Assembly: GCA_026770025.1 (NCBI GenBank)
Contig: JAMXDE010000004.1
Coordinates: forward strand, 682,001 to 746,000
DNA from: Craspedostauros australis
Lineage: Eukaryota > Bacillariophyta > Bacillariophyceae > Mastogloiales > Achnanthaceae
Direction: 5' to 3'
DNA: 64,000 nucleotides
The position numbers and the translations under genes were made by a program. Positions 1 through 10,300 of this stretch are shown here, piece after piece; the stretch's first letter is position 1, and each line of letters opens with the position of its first letter. The notes beneath the pieces are model-generated. The model was not told where the DNA came from, ran no database searches, and was given only the letters and a program-made list of their open reading frames with translations.

Positions 1-2051
1 GTGGCGAACGTGCCCACAGTGTAATTGTCCCCGTTCTGTGTTCTTGGGTTTGTTGTGAGCTCCACTTCGAAATGAAGAAGCGGGACGGGCTTCATCTTGC
101 CTGCCTTGTCCACGTATCCTTCCCATCCCATCTCAGCTGGAGTCATGCCTGCGGCCTCTTCAGCATCCAGGTCCAAGAATCTGGGACCGGCTTGAACCAT
201 TTGTCCCATTTCTTGTTCTTCCTTACTGAGAACGAGCCCTGTCTCCCAGTCCACGTCATAGTGCTCGTTCTGAGCCCACGCATGGGGGGTGAACCATCCT
301 TGGCAGCGGTAGTCCAGTTTCTTGTAACAGAAGAACGGCAGCTTCGAGATCAGCTCCTGTGCTTCGACTCTCCGTTTCGGGTGAAAGACGAAGAAAGTTT
401 GAGACCAATCGCTTCTATCCGTATCGACAGACACGAACAGGGAGTAGTCCGGGTCGTCGAACGACCTGAGATTCATGATCACTTTGCGGAGAGTCAATCT
501 CCAGATGGGGATCTCCACATCCAACTGCATGATGGAGTGTACTCCTTGGACCTTCATCTCTTTCTCGAACTCTCGTTGGTGTGCCGCCATCTTGCTCAGG
601 CTGGCCAATTCGGATGGGGGGTGCTCGAACCTGGCATCCATCGCGTCCGGCATGAATCGCATCTGTTTGCCCAACAGTCGCACGGTCTCCGACCGGTTAT
701 TGAAGAGCTCCTTCATTGCGACTCGGCACATTTGTGTCTTCGTGGACCCGCTCATCACATGGGGGGCGCGGGGTCGACTGCAATAGTCACTTGTGTCTTT
801 TGGACGGTTCCTTTTGCTGACCAGTTGTATCTCCTTCATTCGCAGCTGAACCTTGAAGTTCCCCTTCACCAGATTGCTCGTATTAATGACCTCTGCCAGA
901 TCGTCGTTGTTGGTAGTACTGTGACTCCCGAACAACCACCCTGCCGTCACAATGTTGTGCTCTTGGATGACTGACTTGGAGAACGTGATAGCTGCCATCT
1001 GTAGAGTGCCGTCGTCGTCGAATACTTCCACGTCAGCCTTGTGGGCCACCCAGATCCTTGTGTACGTGCTGAACCCGGTGCGTGCGTACAAGCTCTCCGT
1101 GAACTGTTTGACCGTCTCTCGGGCGGTCCATGGGACGTCCTTGGACGTCCATGGTCGCATCTCTTTGATCTTTCTCCAGGCAACTATCTGTGCTTTGGGA
1201 TCAGCCCGGAAGATGAAGGCCCTTACTTTGTTGAGTCCTTCAATGACTTGGTTGATTAGAGGGTCGTTGGATTCCCTCGCCATTGGCAGGCGGATGTCGA
1301 AAAAGGTCTTGTGGAATTTGCTTAGGACGTCATTCACACTGAGGAGCTGTGCTGGCTTAGGCGCTTTCCTTGGAAATGCCACGACCTTGCGTCTTGATTT
1401 GCGTTGCTTCTTCTTTTTCTTTGGGTTAGGGGATGTTGTCGTCTCTTCCTCTCCGTCGAACTCGATGCCCTTGGAACGCATGAACACAATCCGAGCCGCC
1501 ACCCATGCTGCCGTCTCGTGCGTAGACTTGATGCTACCGGCTTCCCACAGTCTGGGGAAGATGTTGGGGGTTGCCACCAGTCGCACCATGAGTTCCACGA
1601 TGTTGATGTTGTTATCTGGGTGAAGCTTATTGTCGTAAGCGTCTTGGAATGCGTCGATCCACTCTTCGAGGGTCACGCCTCGGTTGATGTCTTGTGCTCC
1701 TTCCTTGAGGTGGGCAATGGTTTCATCGAGTGCCCCGTCCTCGCCGGTGGCCGCAGTGAAGGGTTCGGCGTCGCGCGTCAAAAGATTTCTTTCAAGGAGA
1801 ATGTCTCCCCACGATTTCTCATGGTCATGGCTCCAAATCCAACGGATGTCACCCGACCTCGTGTTGTTTTTTGCTCCCTTTTTTTTGCTCACTTCTCTGG
1901 CCTGTTTCCGGCCTCCTCCTCCATGCCCCGCTGCGGCCTTGGTACCATTGTGACGGCCTCCTCGTCCTGATCGTCCCTGTGCCCTCTGCTGACCTCGGGG
2001 GTGCTTGGGGCTGGCTCCGCTGGAGGTGTTTGTTGCGTCGGTGCGCACCAT
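1..2051 (-). CDS. Retroelement ORF1-like protein, partial (C-terminus beyond left edge)
   Basis: An uninterrupted minus-strand frame starts at ATG 2051-2049 and stays open for 683 codons to the window edge. The N-terminus is Gly/Arg/Lys-rich and basic (RGQQRAQGRSGRGGR), then a KKKKKQRKSRRK stretch lies near residues 190-205. The rest is globular. It aligns by eye, in order, with ORF1 of the LINE at 42951-45563: shared blocks include DPKAQIVAWR against DPTAVILPWR, a YTRIWVAHKAD against YAKVRITTRDD region, KQMRFMPD against TNFRFLPD, and IWRLTLRKVIM against SITLRKLIL. No frameshift or stop is seen, so this part may be intact. Its ORF2 would lie to the left of the window. I infer a diverged LINE of the same lineage. 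A gag-like gene of another element class cannot be excluded. The plus-strand open frame at 72-974 is its antisense shadow. Confidence 0.8.
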   Translation of the reverse strand, partial: MVRTDATNTSSGASPKHPRGQQRAQGRSGRGGRHNGTKAAAGHGGGGRKQAREVSKKKGAKNNTRSGDIRWIWSHDHEKSWGDILLERNLLTRDAEPFTAATGEDGALDETIAHLKEGAQDINRGVTLEEWIDAFQDAYDNKLHPDNNINIVELMVRLVATPNIFPRLWEAGSIKSTHETAAWVAARIVFMRSKGIEFDGEEETTTSPNPKKKKKQRKSRRKVVAFPRKAPKPAQLLSVNDVLSKFHKTFFDIRLPMARESNDPLINQVIEGLNKVRAFIFRADPKAQIVAWRKIKEMRPWTSKDVPWTARETVKQFTESLYARTGFSTYTRIWVAHKADVEVFDDDGTLQMAAITFSKSVIQEHNIVTAGWLFGSHSTTNNDDLAEVINTSNLVKGNFKVQLRMKEIQLVSKRNRPKDTSDYCSRPRAPHVMSGSTKTQMCRVAMKELFNNRSETVRLLGKQMRFMPDAMDARFEHPPSELASLSKMAAHQREFEKEMKVQGVHSIMQLDVEIPIWRLTLRKVIMNLRSFDDPDYSLFVSVDTDRSDWSQTFFVFHPKRRVEAQELISKLPFFCYKKLDYRCQGWFTPHAWAQNEHYDVDWETGLVLSKEEQEMGQMVQAGPRFLDLDAEEAAGMTPAEMGWEGYVDKAGKMKPVPLLHFEVELTTNPRTQNGDNYTVGTFA

Positions 2052-3890
2052 GGTCGATGTTTTTTCTGCGGTAGTAATTGTACACGTTCTACGTAAATTT
2101 TTTAGTACCGGTCCTACGTACGTCTTCTCGGTGGAAGGGTCACACGGACTATAGAGAACCCGATGTAGTAAGTGGGCCAAAGGTGTCTGGAGGTATAATA
2201 CGTACGACCTGGTCATCCGACTATGATGGTTGGCAGAAGACCAAGACGTTCCCACGGGGCTGCTTCTGCATCCCATGAGCAATGCGTAGTTAACTGCAAT
2301 GCTGCGCTCACAAACCACAAGATGAATGAGATTACTAGACATGTACCAGTGTGGTATTCACTGGTCCTGTTCGCTGATCCTGGTCGAGTACACGAATATG
2401 TTAGAGTATTACCGTAATAATACAAACGTAAGTATCTTTATATACAAACATCACCGCTACTTACAATAACAACTATTTACGTACCATCATCATCATCTTC
2501 GGACAAATCAATCGAATCGTGTTCGGTGTTTTTTGGAGGGGCTTTAATGATTGTTCATGCCGGATATGGAGTACAGCGAACATTTGTGTCCTCCGTGTCG
2601 CCGTGGAAGCGATTGTTGTTCTCCTTTCTCTGTTTCTCGTTGTGTCCGATTCTGATTGATTTCTCCTTCTGTGTGGACACGGTCGTTCGTGCCAAACAGT
2701 TCGCGCGCACAACTGGAACCTCATCCGCTCCCAGCCTTCACAGCAGCCTTCCGATCAGAGAGCAGGGTGTTCGTACGTGTGCGAGGTACGAGTACGACCG
2801 GTGGTATGTGTGGTTCTGTTGCAGAACGCGCTGCGCTGTTGGAGCAGAAATGTAGCTCTCATTCACGAACAAAGATACTCTCCAGCGTCCATCACGTCGG
2901 TAGAACTTCCCCACGGGCGGCATCGACCGCAATTGACACTATCCCCCGAACCACGAAACACTTCATCGGGGTTATTTGTGGTTCTGGGGAGGACGCCAGC
3001 CGCCTTCTCGGTGCTTCAGAAGTGGTCTCGTTGATAGAAGGGTTGGCGAAGAAGCCAGAGCAACCATACCATGGAGGCAGCGCGCGCTGCATCCTGTCGC
3101 GATCGCCTGCTTCTCCTCTCCCCTTGTCGTGTCCGTACGCGTCAATTGCCATTTCCCTCTTGGACCTCGTTCACAATGCCAACCATGCGCATCTCTGCGC
3201 GTGCACGTCCCGCGATCACAGGCACGGTACCAATACGGTGGTTGCACAGCACAGCACAGCACAGCACATCACACCACACCACATGCACTCTTGACTGGCC
3301 ACCATCCGCCGCTCTATTTTCGTGGCCATTCCCTCCTTGTGCATCTGTTTCTTGTGTTCTGCGTCTGCCGAAGACGTTCTCGCTTCACCGACTTCTTCGT
3401 CCACTCGACTCCGCTCCACCCCGAATTCACTCCAAGAGACACCATCGCCATCAATGCTGCCACGATAATACTAATTCTACGAACAACACGAGCAGATACC
3501 ATACGACCCCTCATCTACGAGCTGAGCTCTTGTGTTTCCAACCATTGCTCGTAACAAAAAAGGTCAGGCATCTTGACACAACTGTACACTATTCACCACC
3601 GCAGCTCAACACAATCACGTCGCATCACATCACAATACAAAGTCGTAGGTAAACGATCACAGTGTCATCCCGACGTCCACTTTCACATTCACTTTCACAT
3701 TCAGACCCACGCTGACAATCCAACAGTGCCATCGCACAAGCATCCGGAACAACAGCCATAATTTCGCGAAACATCAGAAATCATCCGCATTCCATCAATC
3801 TCTCACACATCCTTCAGTCCATCAAGGTAACAGCATCAGCAGCACCATCAGTGACAGCAGCAGCAGCAGTAACAGCAACACATTTTCATC
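2052..3890. other. Intergenic, no gene seen
   Basis: This stretch lies upstream of the retroelement ORF1 (minus) and of the dehydrogenase (plus). It may hold the 5' end of the left retroelement, but no boundary or duplication could be placed. Open frames on either strand are short, Arg/Ser/Cys-rich and unlike known proteins. A CACAG/CACAC simple repeat lies near 3244-3290. The last 150 bases are A/C-rich and look like a 5' leader. Confidence 0.5.
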
Positions 3891-4739
3891 ATGATTCCAG
3901 CCATCGACGGAATTCGCAGGGTCGCCGTGGTCACAGGCAGCAACCAAGGCATCGGCTACTTCATCGCCCTGCAGCTGGCCATGTCCGGGAGGTTCCAGGA
4001 CGTCGTGCTTGCATGCCGCAATGAGAGCCGCGCGATGCAGGCCGTCGCATCGATGCAGCCAAAGCTCACGGCTGACACGAACGGCGCCTGCTGCGTCTCC
4101 TATGAGACCTTGGAACTTGGCAACAGCACCAGCCACCAGCAGTTCGTCAAGAGGATGGAGGAGAACTTCGGCAAGGTCGATTGCTTGGTCAACAACGCTG
4201 CCATGGCCTTCAAGACCACCGATCCCACACCGCACGAGGAGCAGTGCACGCCCACTCTGGATATCAACTTTCGTGGCACGGTGGACTTCACGGAGAAGAT
4301 GCTGCCGCTGATCCGCAAGGGTGAGGATGCCCGCATCGTCAACCTCTCCTCGTCCACGGCGCGGTTGGATCAGGTCTCGCCAGAATTGCAGAAGCGGTTC
4401 TCGTCGGACGATCTCACTATGGAGGACTTGCGGAAGATGATGGACGCGTACGAGCGGGATGTCAAGGATGGCACGTATGCAGAGAAAGGCTGGTCCAACA
4501 CGAACTACGGAATGAGCAAGCTTGCGATCACGGCTGCCACCAGGGTCCTGGCAAGGGCAGAGGCTGGGAATGGTATCACTGTCAATTGCTGCGATCCCGG
4601 CTACTGCAAGACCTCCATGACATCACAGCGCGGCACATTCTCACCGGAACAAGGTGCCAGGACAGCCGTCATGCTTGCCCTCGAACAAGATCTGCCGGAC
4701 GGTGAATTCTTTGCCAACGAGAAGGTCACCAAGTGGTAG
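3891..4739 (+). CDS. Short-chain dehydrogenase/reductase, carbonyl-reductase-like
   Basis: A 282-residue protein that should catalyse NAD(P)H-dependent reduction of a carbonyl compound in the cytosol; no leader is seen. The Rossmann glycine motif TGSNQGIG lies at about residues 15-22, the structural NNAA motif at about 102-105, the catalytic Ser in NLSSST at about 150-155, and the catalytic Tyr/Lys in NYGMSK at about 205-210. The length, the insertion between Ser and Tyr, and the C-terminal EKVTKW ending match animal carbonyl reductase 1 (about 277 residues; classical SDR, PF00106). ATG 3891 follows an A/C-rich leader and is the only sensible start. It has a single exon. The substrate cannot be read from sequence. 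Confidence 0.93.
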   Translation: MIPAIDGIRRVAVVTGSNQGIGYFIALQLAMSGRFQDVVLACRNESRAMQAVASMQPKLTADTNGACCVSYETLELGNSTSHQQFVKRMEENFGKVDCLVNNAAMAFKTTDPTPHEEQCTPTLDINFRGTVDFTEKMLPLIRKGEDARIVNLSSSTARLDQVSPELQKRFSSDDLTMEDLRKMMDAYERDVKDGTYAEKGWSNTNYGMSKLAITAATRVLARAEAGNGITVNCCDPGYCKTSMTSQRGTFSPEQGARTAVMLALEQDLPDGEFFANEKVTKW

Positions 4740-4890
4740 TATAGTACAAAACCAAGATCAAGATCAAACACCAAAATCTGAGGTGAAGCGATGTCAATTG
4801 AAGTGAAGCGAAATGAAATGAACGCAGCGAAGTGAAGCACCAATCATGGCGTCAATGCCGCCAAAGCATGAAAGGTGGAAGACACTAGGC

Positions 4891-4921
4891 AGAGAGTGAG
4901 AGAGAGAGAGAGAGAGAGAGA
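4891..4921. repeat. (GA)n microsatellite
   Basis: A run of GA dinucleotides with one interruption, in the 3' flank of the dehydrogenase. Confidence 0.9.
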
Positions 4922-5139
4922 CGAAAACCGAGACAAACGGAGGGAAGCACGGCCAAGATGATGCCACCAATACCAACGACAGATTCTACTACATGCCATA
5001 CGCTTCCACGTTTCAAGATTGGATCAAGACCAAAGAGAAGGACAGGATGGTTGGTGAGCTGTACTCTTGCCTGCTCTCTACCCTCTTCTCACGGGACATA
5101 TGAGCAGTTTGATAGATTATCATGCATGTGACGTTGACG

Positions 5140-5160
5140 CTCTCTCTCTCTCTCTCTCTC
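5140..5160. repeat. (CT)n microsatellite
   Basis: A pure CT run followed directly by CCCCAG. It could also be the polypyrimidine tract of a 3' splice site (see findings). Confidence 0.9.
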
Positions 5161-6136
5161 CCCAGAAGTTCCGTGGTTCAGCAACAGTATTCAAGTAAAG
5201 AGAGCAATGCTTTAGTTGTGCTCTAGTTGATGTAGCATACTTGTACTCATACCCGTGCACCATTGCAATCGATCAGCAATCCTCGTACTTGCAGGAGGTA
5301 TTCTCTGCGATTATCATAGCATATGCTATTTGCGTCTGGGTTGCTCGTGCAATTGGTGACATCATCGCCGTAATTTGCAAAACGCCGCGAGAACCAACCT
5401 GTGGACAGGCTCCGAGGCAGCAGCATGCGGATAGCCACGTCGTTTGCGAAAAAAAAACATCCATTTCGAGTTGCGAAACCCATGAGCCATCACCCTGCTC
5501 GTACGCCCACAACTTGCACGATTACAGAAAGCGTAGAAGCACTCGTCTCTGCGATACTCCCACCAGAGAGAGAGCGCGTGCACGTAGCTCCAAAACTACG
5601 AATAAACGTAGTAGAGAGAGGTGCATACCTGTGCGTACTGTGCTAATACTCTCTCGCGTACTCGGTCTTGTTCTGTTGCTGGTGCGATAGGTACGAGCTG
5701 TGCTACCGTAATCACAGGTGATGTTGTGACCAATAGCATGTCACATGTACGTGCAAGCAAGATGCCTGACACACACGTTCTCTCCGTACTGAAAAGCAGT
5801 TAACACGACCCTGCGAAAACAGAAACGCTACTCTCAAAGCGTTGCACAAAGATACTATACTAGAAATGCTGTGCACGGAAAGGGAGTTTCCAGGGACTGC
5901 CACTGCGCAAAGGGCCGTCCCACAGCACGCATTCGAGGTACTCTTGCGCGGGCTACGAGGGCGGTGCCCACCTTTTCGGGAATAAGCTGCCTTTCCCTCG
6001 GAGGTCCATGGATGTTGTCCATCGGCCTCACACCCATGTCCGAGAATGGGGTGTGGCTTGTATTCTATGTTTTATACATGGACATGGGGTGTCCAGGATT
6101 TCGTTTGTTGGTGCCTCCTTTTCTCTCTTCCTTCTT

Positions 6137-6152
6137 TCTCTCTCTCTCTCTT
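6137..6152. repeat. (CT)n microsatellite
   Basis: A short CT run within a longer pyrimidine-rich stretch from about 6120. Confidence 0.7.
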
Positions 6153-7311
6153 TCGGTGTCGCCTGCACGAGGGGTCTCGCAGTGCAGATTCGCTCCAAAC
6201 AGCAAGCATCACGTGGTGTAGTGCGGGAAAGGACAGGATAGGAAAGGGTGAGTCTCCGTTGATACAATGAATGCTTCCATAAATCTGGAGTGGTATAGGT
6301 CGTAAGCATATCTGTATAGTTGTTCAGAGGTGTGTGGAGTAGCCGCATCGTCGGCAGGTAGTGCTCCTGTGCCAACAGTTATGGTAGTCTACCCTGGGTC
6401 GTACATCTATCGCGACCCTTGGTGATGCAATGCTCGCTTGTCTGGTTTCTCGTTCCTTTCCAAGATTCACAGCATCGAACGTGGTCTTCGGGTGTCTTGA
6501 TCGTGGCCCGAAATGATGTTTCTGTTTTGGTCGTTCCACGTATCTTTGACAAAGAGAATCTACGTGAACACCCGAACGATGATGTCAGCGACACTCACAA
6601 CAACGCCAACACTGGCAATAGGGAAGGGAGACGATGGCGGCGATCCGCCAGAAAAGAGAACGTGGGTGCGGAGTACCAATACGGCGCGACCTATCGCCCC
6701 CGAGGAGGCTGGTTTGGACACGGTGATGTGTTCGTTCCCTGGTTTTTATCCGGCTGCGCTTCGCAGTCACAATTACAAGCACGAGACATCGCCCAATCCC
6801 ATAGTTGTTTCGTTTGTTGTGGTCTTGCATCTCTTCACATTCTCTTCACCGCGAGACCACTCCGACAAGGGCGACAAGATTCAGCAAACGCGGTACTGCC
6901 AAGAGCTATGGTACGACCACTACTACTAATAGATACCCAAGCCACGCAATCACGATGATCTGATGATGGTGCCGTGTTGTCTTGCTACTCGTACGATCTA
7001 CGCCATCTATCTGAACATTCGGGCGATTGCGACTGCAGTGTCACCAGAGTCTCGTGCGCGTACGAGCTACTCCACAATTTAAGCCAAGCACAGATGTTAT
7101 ACGTAGTAGAGCAGTTGTACTCGATTTCATTCGTCGGACGTCCACTCGAAATGATCTGTTGCCATGTGATGGATGTGGTGCGGTATCGGGTGATTCTTTG
7201 GATTACTATGCTGTCCTTAGTACACGCGTATTACAATATTATTATATGTCGTCTCAATCTGTTACAGAGCATTCCCCATACCAAACTCGCCAGTGTGCTG
7301 TGGTCGACGAG

Positions 7312-10300
7312 CTAATTCTGCTGGAGCTGCTGCCAAATCATCTTCAGTTGATCGAGGTTGCCGCTGCGAACGAGATCCATGATGTCCGTCTTGTACTTTT
7401 CGGCATCCCCGCCTTGCGTCACCAGTAGCTTGCGACGCTTGTTGTTGCCGCTGGTGATGCCCACTTCCGCCTCAAACTCCGCACTTGCACGCTTGGCCGT
7501 CACCAGGACTTCATCAGGCAGACTGGCCAACCGAGCCACGTTGATACCGAAGGACTTGGGGCAGGTGCCAACGCCCAACGTGTACAGGAAGGTGATGGAC
7601 TGATCTGTCTTGCCGCCGGCATCGCTCTTCTCCTTCAGGGCAAATCCGTCGTCCGCATCCATATCCGCGTCATCGTCCATGTCAGCATCAGCATCAGCAT
7701 CCTCCACCAAGCACTCCATGTGACCAAGACGGACTTCCGGTTCCGCCTTCCATTCATCGAGGAGGGAATGGTAATGCGTTGCAAACAACGCCAGGCACTT
7801 GCTGCGTTCCACAAGATGCTTCACCGTTGCCCCAGCGATGGCCGTTCCATCGAACGTCGACGTACCACGACCCAGTTCGTCCATGATGACCAGACTGCGT
7901 CGCGTGGCTCCGCGCAACGCGGCTGCCGTTTCTGCCAGCTCGACGAAGAAGGTCGACTGTCCCAGGAGGATGCGATCGGACGCACCCAGCCTGGTGTAGA
8001 TGCAATCGACGGGAGTCAATTCGCAGCATTCGGCCGGGACGAAGCAACCGATCTGGGCGAGGATGGCGATGAGGCAGGTTTGGCGCAGCAGAGTCGATTT
8101 ACCTCCCATGTTCGGCCCACTCAGCAGCAGGACGCGGGATTGGTCGATCTCACCTTCCGCCGATCCCAACGCCAGGTCGTTTGGAATGAACTCGCTGCCG
8201 CTGGCCGTGTTCTCCACGCACGGGTGGCGGCCCTGGACCACCTTGATGGATGGGTCGCAGTTGGCGGGACAATCCACGATGGTGGCACGGCAGTAGCCTG
8301 GTCGTGATGCGACCTTGGCCAGCGAACCCAGCGCGTCCAGCAAAGCGGTGGCCTGTGCTGCCGCCGCCCACTTGGAGCGTTGCTGGTCGAACTTGGCAAA
8401 GATGAGCTGCATGCCCTTGGCCTTGCGTTTCTTCTGGATGTCCAGCACGGTCTCGTACTCCTGCATGAGCTCGGCGACGAAGCTGGAGCGGTACTTGTTG
8501 ACCTGCTTGGCGCCAGAACCGCGCTTGCCTTTCACAATGAAGTCGTCGGGCACCTGGAGGCTTGCCGGCAGCTCGATGAGGTACTTGTCCTTCGATTCTG
8601 GCTTCACGTTGATGTACTTCCACGCGCTGAGCGCCTTGCTGCTAGGCTGCAGGACGTTGTTGCACATCTCATCTTTGTAGTCGTCGAGCTGTGCCTGAAT
8701 ACGCGCCACCTCGTCGCAGGCATTGTCGTATTCGTCATCCATGCCGCGCGTGGGCTCGAACGTCCCCTTCGCGGCCTTGTCGCAATCGAAGTTCTCGAAG
8801 AACCAATCCAGTTCCTCCACCATGTCCGGGAAGCAACCGCCGGCGGTCTTCAGTTGCACGATCTTCTTGAGCAATCCGCTCTGAATGTCAATGTCAGCGA
8901 ACAGCTCGGGGATGCGGCATGCCACACGCAGTCCGTTGAGGAGCTTCGAAAAGTCTCCCACCTTGCGCTTCGTGTACTGATCGCCCTCGTACAGAACTGC
9001 ACGATCGTTGGGATGGATGGCCGCATCTGCGCTTCCGTTGTCGTTGCCGCTGTTGATCGCTGCGGAAGTCGCTTGCCATCCGGACAAGCTGTGCACACGC
9101 GTGAGCAAGCGTTCGAGGTCACCGATCTTCGATAGCACCTGCTGCTGCGCTTCGTCCAACGGCATGCTGGCGGCACCAGATTTCAGCTCCTCCACAGCGT
9201 CCGCACGACGGTCGATGTCGGCCTTTTGGAACAAGGGACGGAGCAGCCAGGCACGCAGCAAACGCGATCCGTGCGGCGTCTTGGTGTGATTGATCTTCGA
9301 CCACAAGCTGCCCTGCACCTTGTGATCCACGGCATTGGTCAGAATCTCCAGATTGTGCAACGTTGTGCCGTCTAAAGCCATGTTGTTGATGTGGCTTTCC
9401 GGATTGTTCGCTGTTGCAGCTGTCCCCGTGTGAATTTGTGGAATGCCCGACATGATGGATGGCGCCACGGATGCTGCCGCCGCCGCTGGTGTCGTTTGTT
9501 GTTGAGTCATGGTGTTCGCCTCATGACCCTGGCCGCCTTCGTCACCGACCGAATTCAAATCAAAGTCGCCTGCTTCGGCTCGGTTTTGTTGCGTCATGAT
9601 GCGTTCCAGCACAGTCTGCGACTGGGATTGCGACTGCGTCTGAGTGAGCTGCGATGGCTGTCCCATCGGCAGGGGATCGGTGTCACGGCGTGGTGCCATG
9701 ACGGATGGTGGAATGTACGCCTTCACTTGCCCCATCGACAAGATCTCACCGTCGATCAGGTTGCGTTGGAGGTAGTACAGCGCTGCGCCGAAGCTGGAGA
9801 TACATAGATCGGCGCTGCCTTCGACAGCAGCCTTCAGCACGGACGGCCAACGTGATACCGAAGGCGCCGTGTTGTGCTGACGCGATGCTCGGGGATAGTA
9901 TCCGCGACGGTGCAATTCCTTCACGGTGTCCTGGACGTTCCACGGATGGACCTTGCCACGCACGCCACGCTCCAGCTGTTTGCGGATGGAAGAATCCAAC
10001 GCTGTCGATTTGGGGAAGAACTCGTCATGGTTGATGACTTCGACACGGCATGGGCTGATACATGAGTTCTGATGCGCCTTGAGCACGGAATGCAACGTCG
10101 CGGATGCGCTTTGATTGGCGTCGCTGTCTTTGCCCGATCCGTTGCTGCTCTGCGTACTCGCACTTCCCTGGCTGCTGGTACTGGGATGGCCCTGCACCAA
10201 GATTTCGGATGGTGTGTAAGTTGTGAGGAGGGTGTGCATGCGTGAACGGAGCACGTCATCTGCGAACTGTCCCAGCGTGACCTCCGCACGCACAGAATCG

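Larger units (their letters stand above)
4740..7311. other. Intergenic, mostly no gene; weak coding candidates
   Basis: This is 2.6 kb between the dehydrogenase (plus) and the 3' end of MSH6 (minus). It carries GA and CT microsatellites. Two weak protein-like stretches are noted: a possible two-exon 3' end at 4957-5215 (plus), and a 138-codon ATG frame at 6513-6929 (plus). Neither is supported well enough to call as a gene. Confidence 0.4.

Noticed and set aside
72-974. 300-codon plus-strand frame at the left edge
   Set aside because: It is antisense to the longer, homologous minus-strand retroelement ORF1, and its translation has no recognisable motif.
3244-3290. CACAG/CACAC repeat considered as CRISPR-like or satellite
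   Set aside because: Units are 5 bp, without spacers; a simple microsatellite in a eukaryotic genome.
8380-9135. 251-codon plus-strand frame inside MSH6
   Set aside because: Antisense shadow of the MutS connector/lever region.
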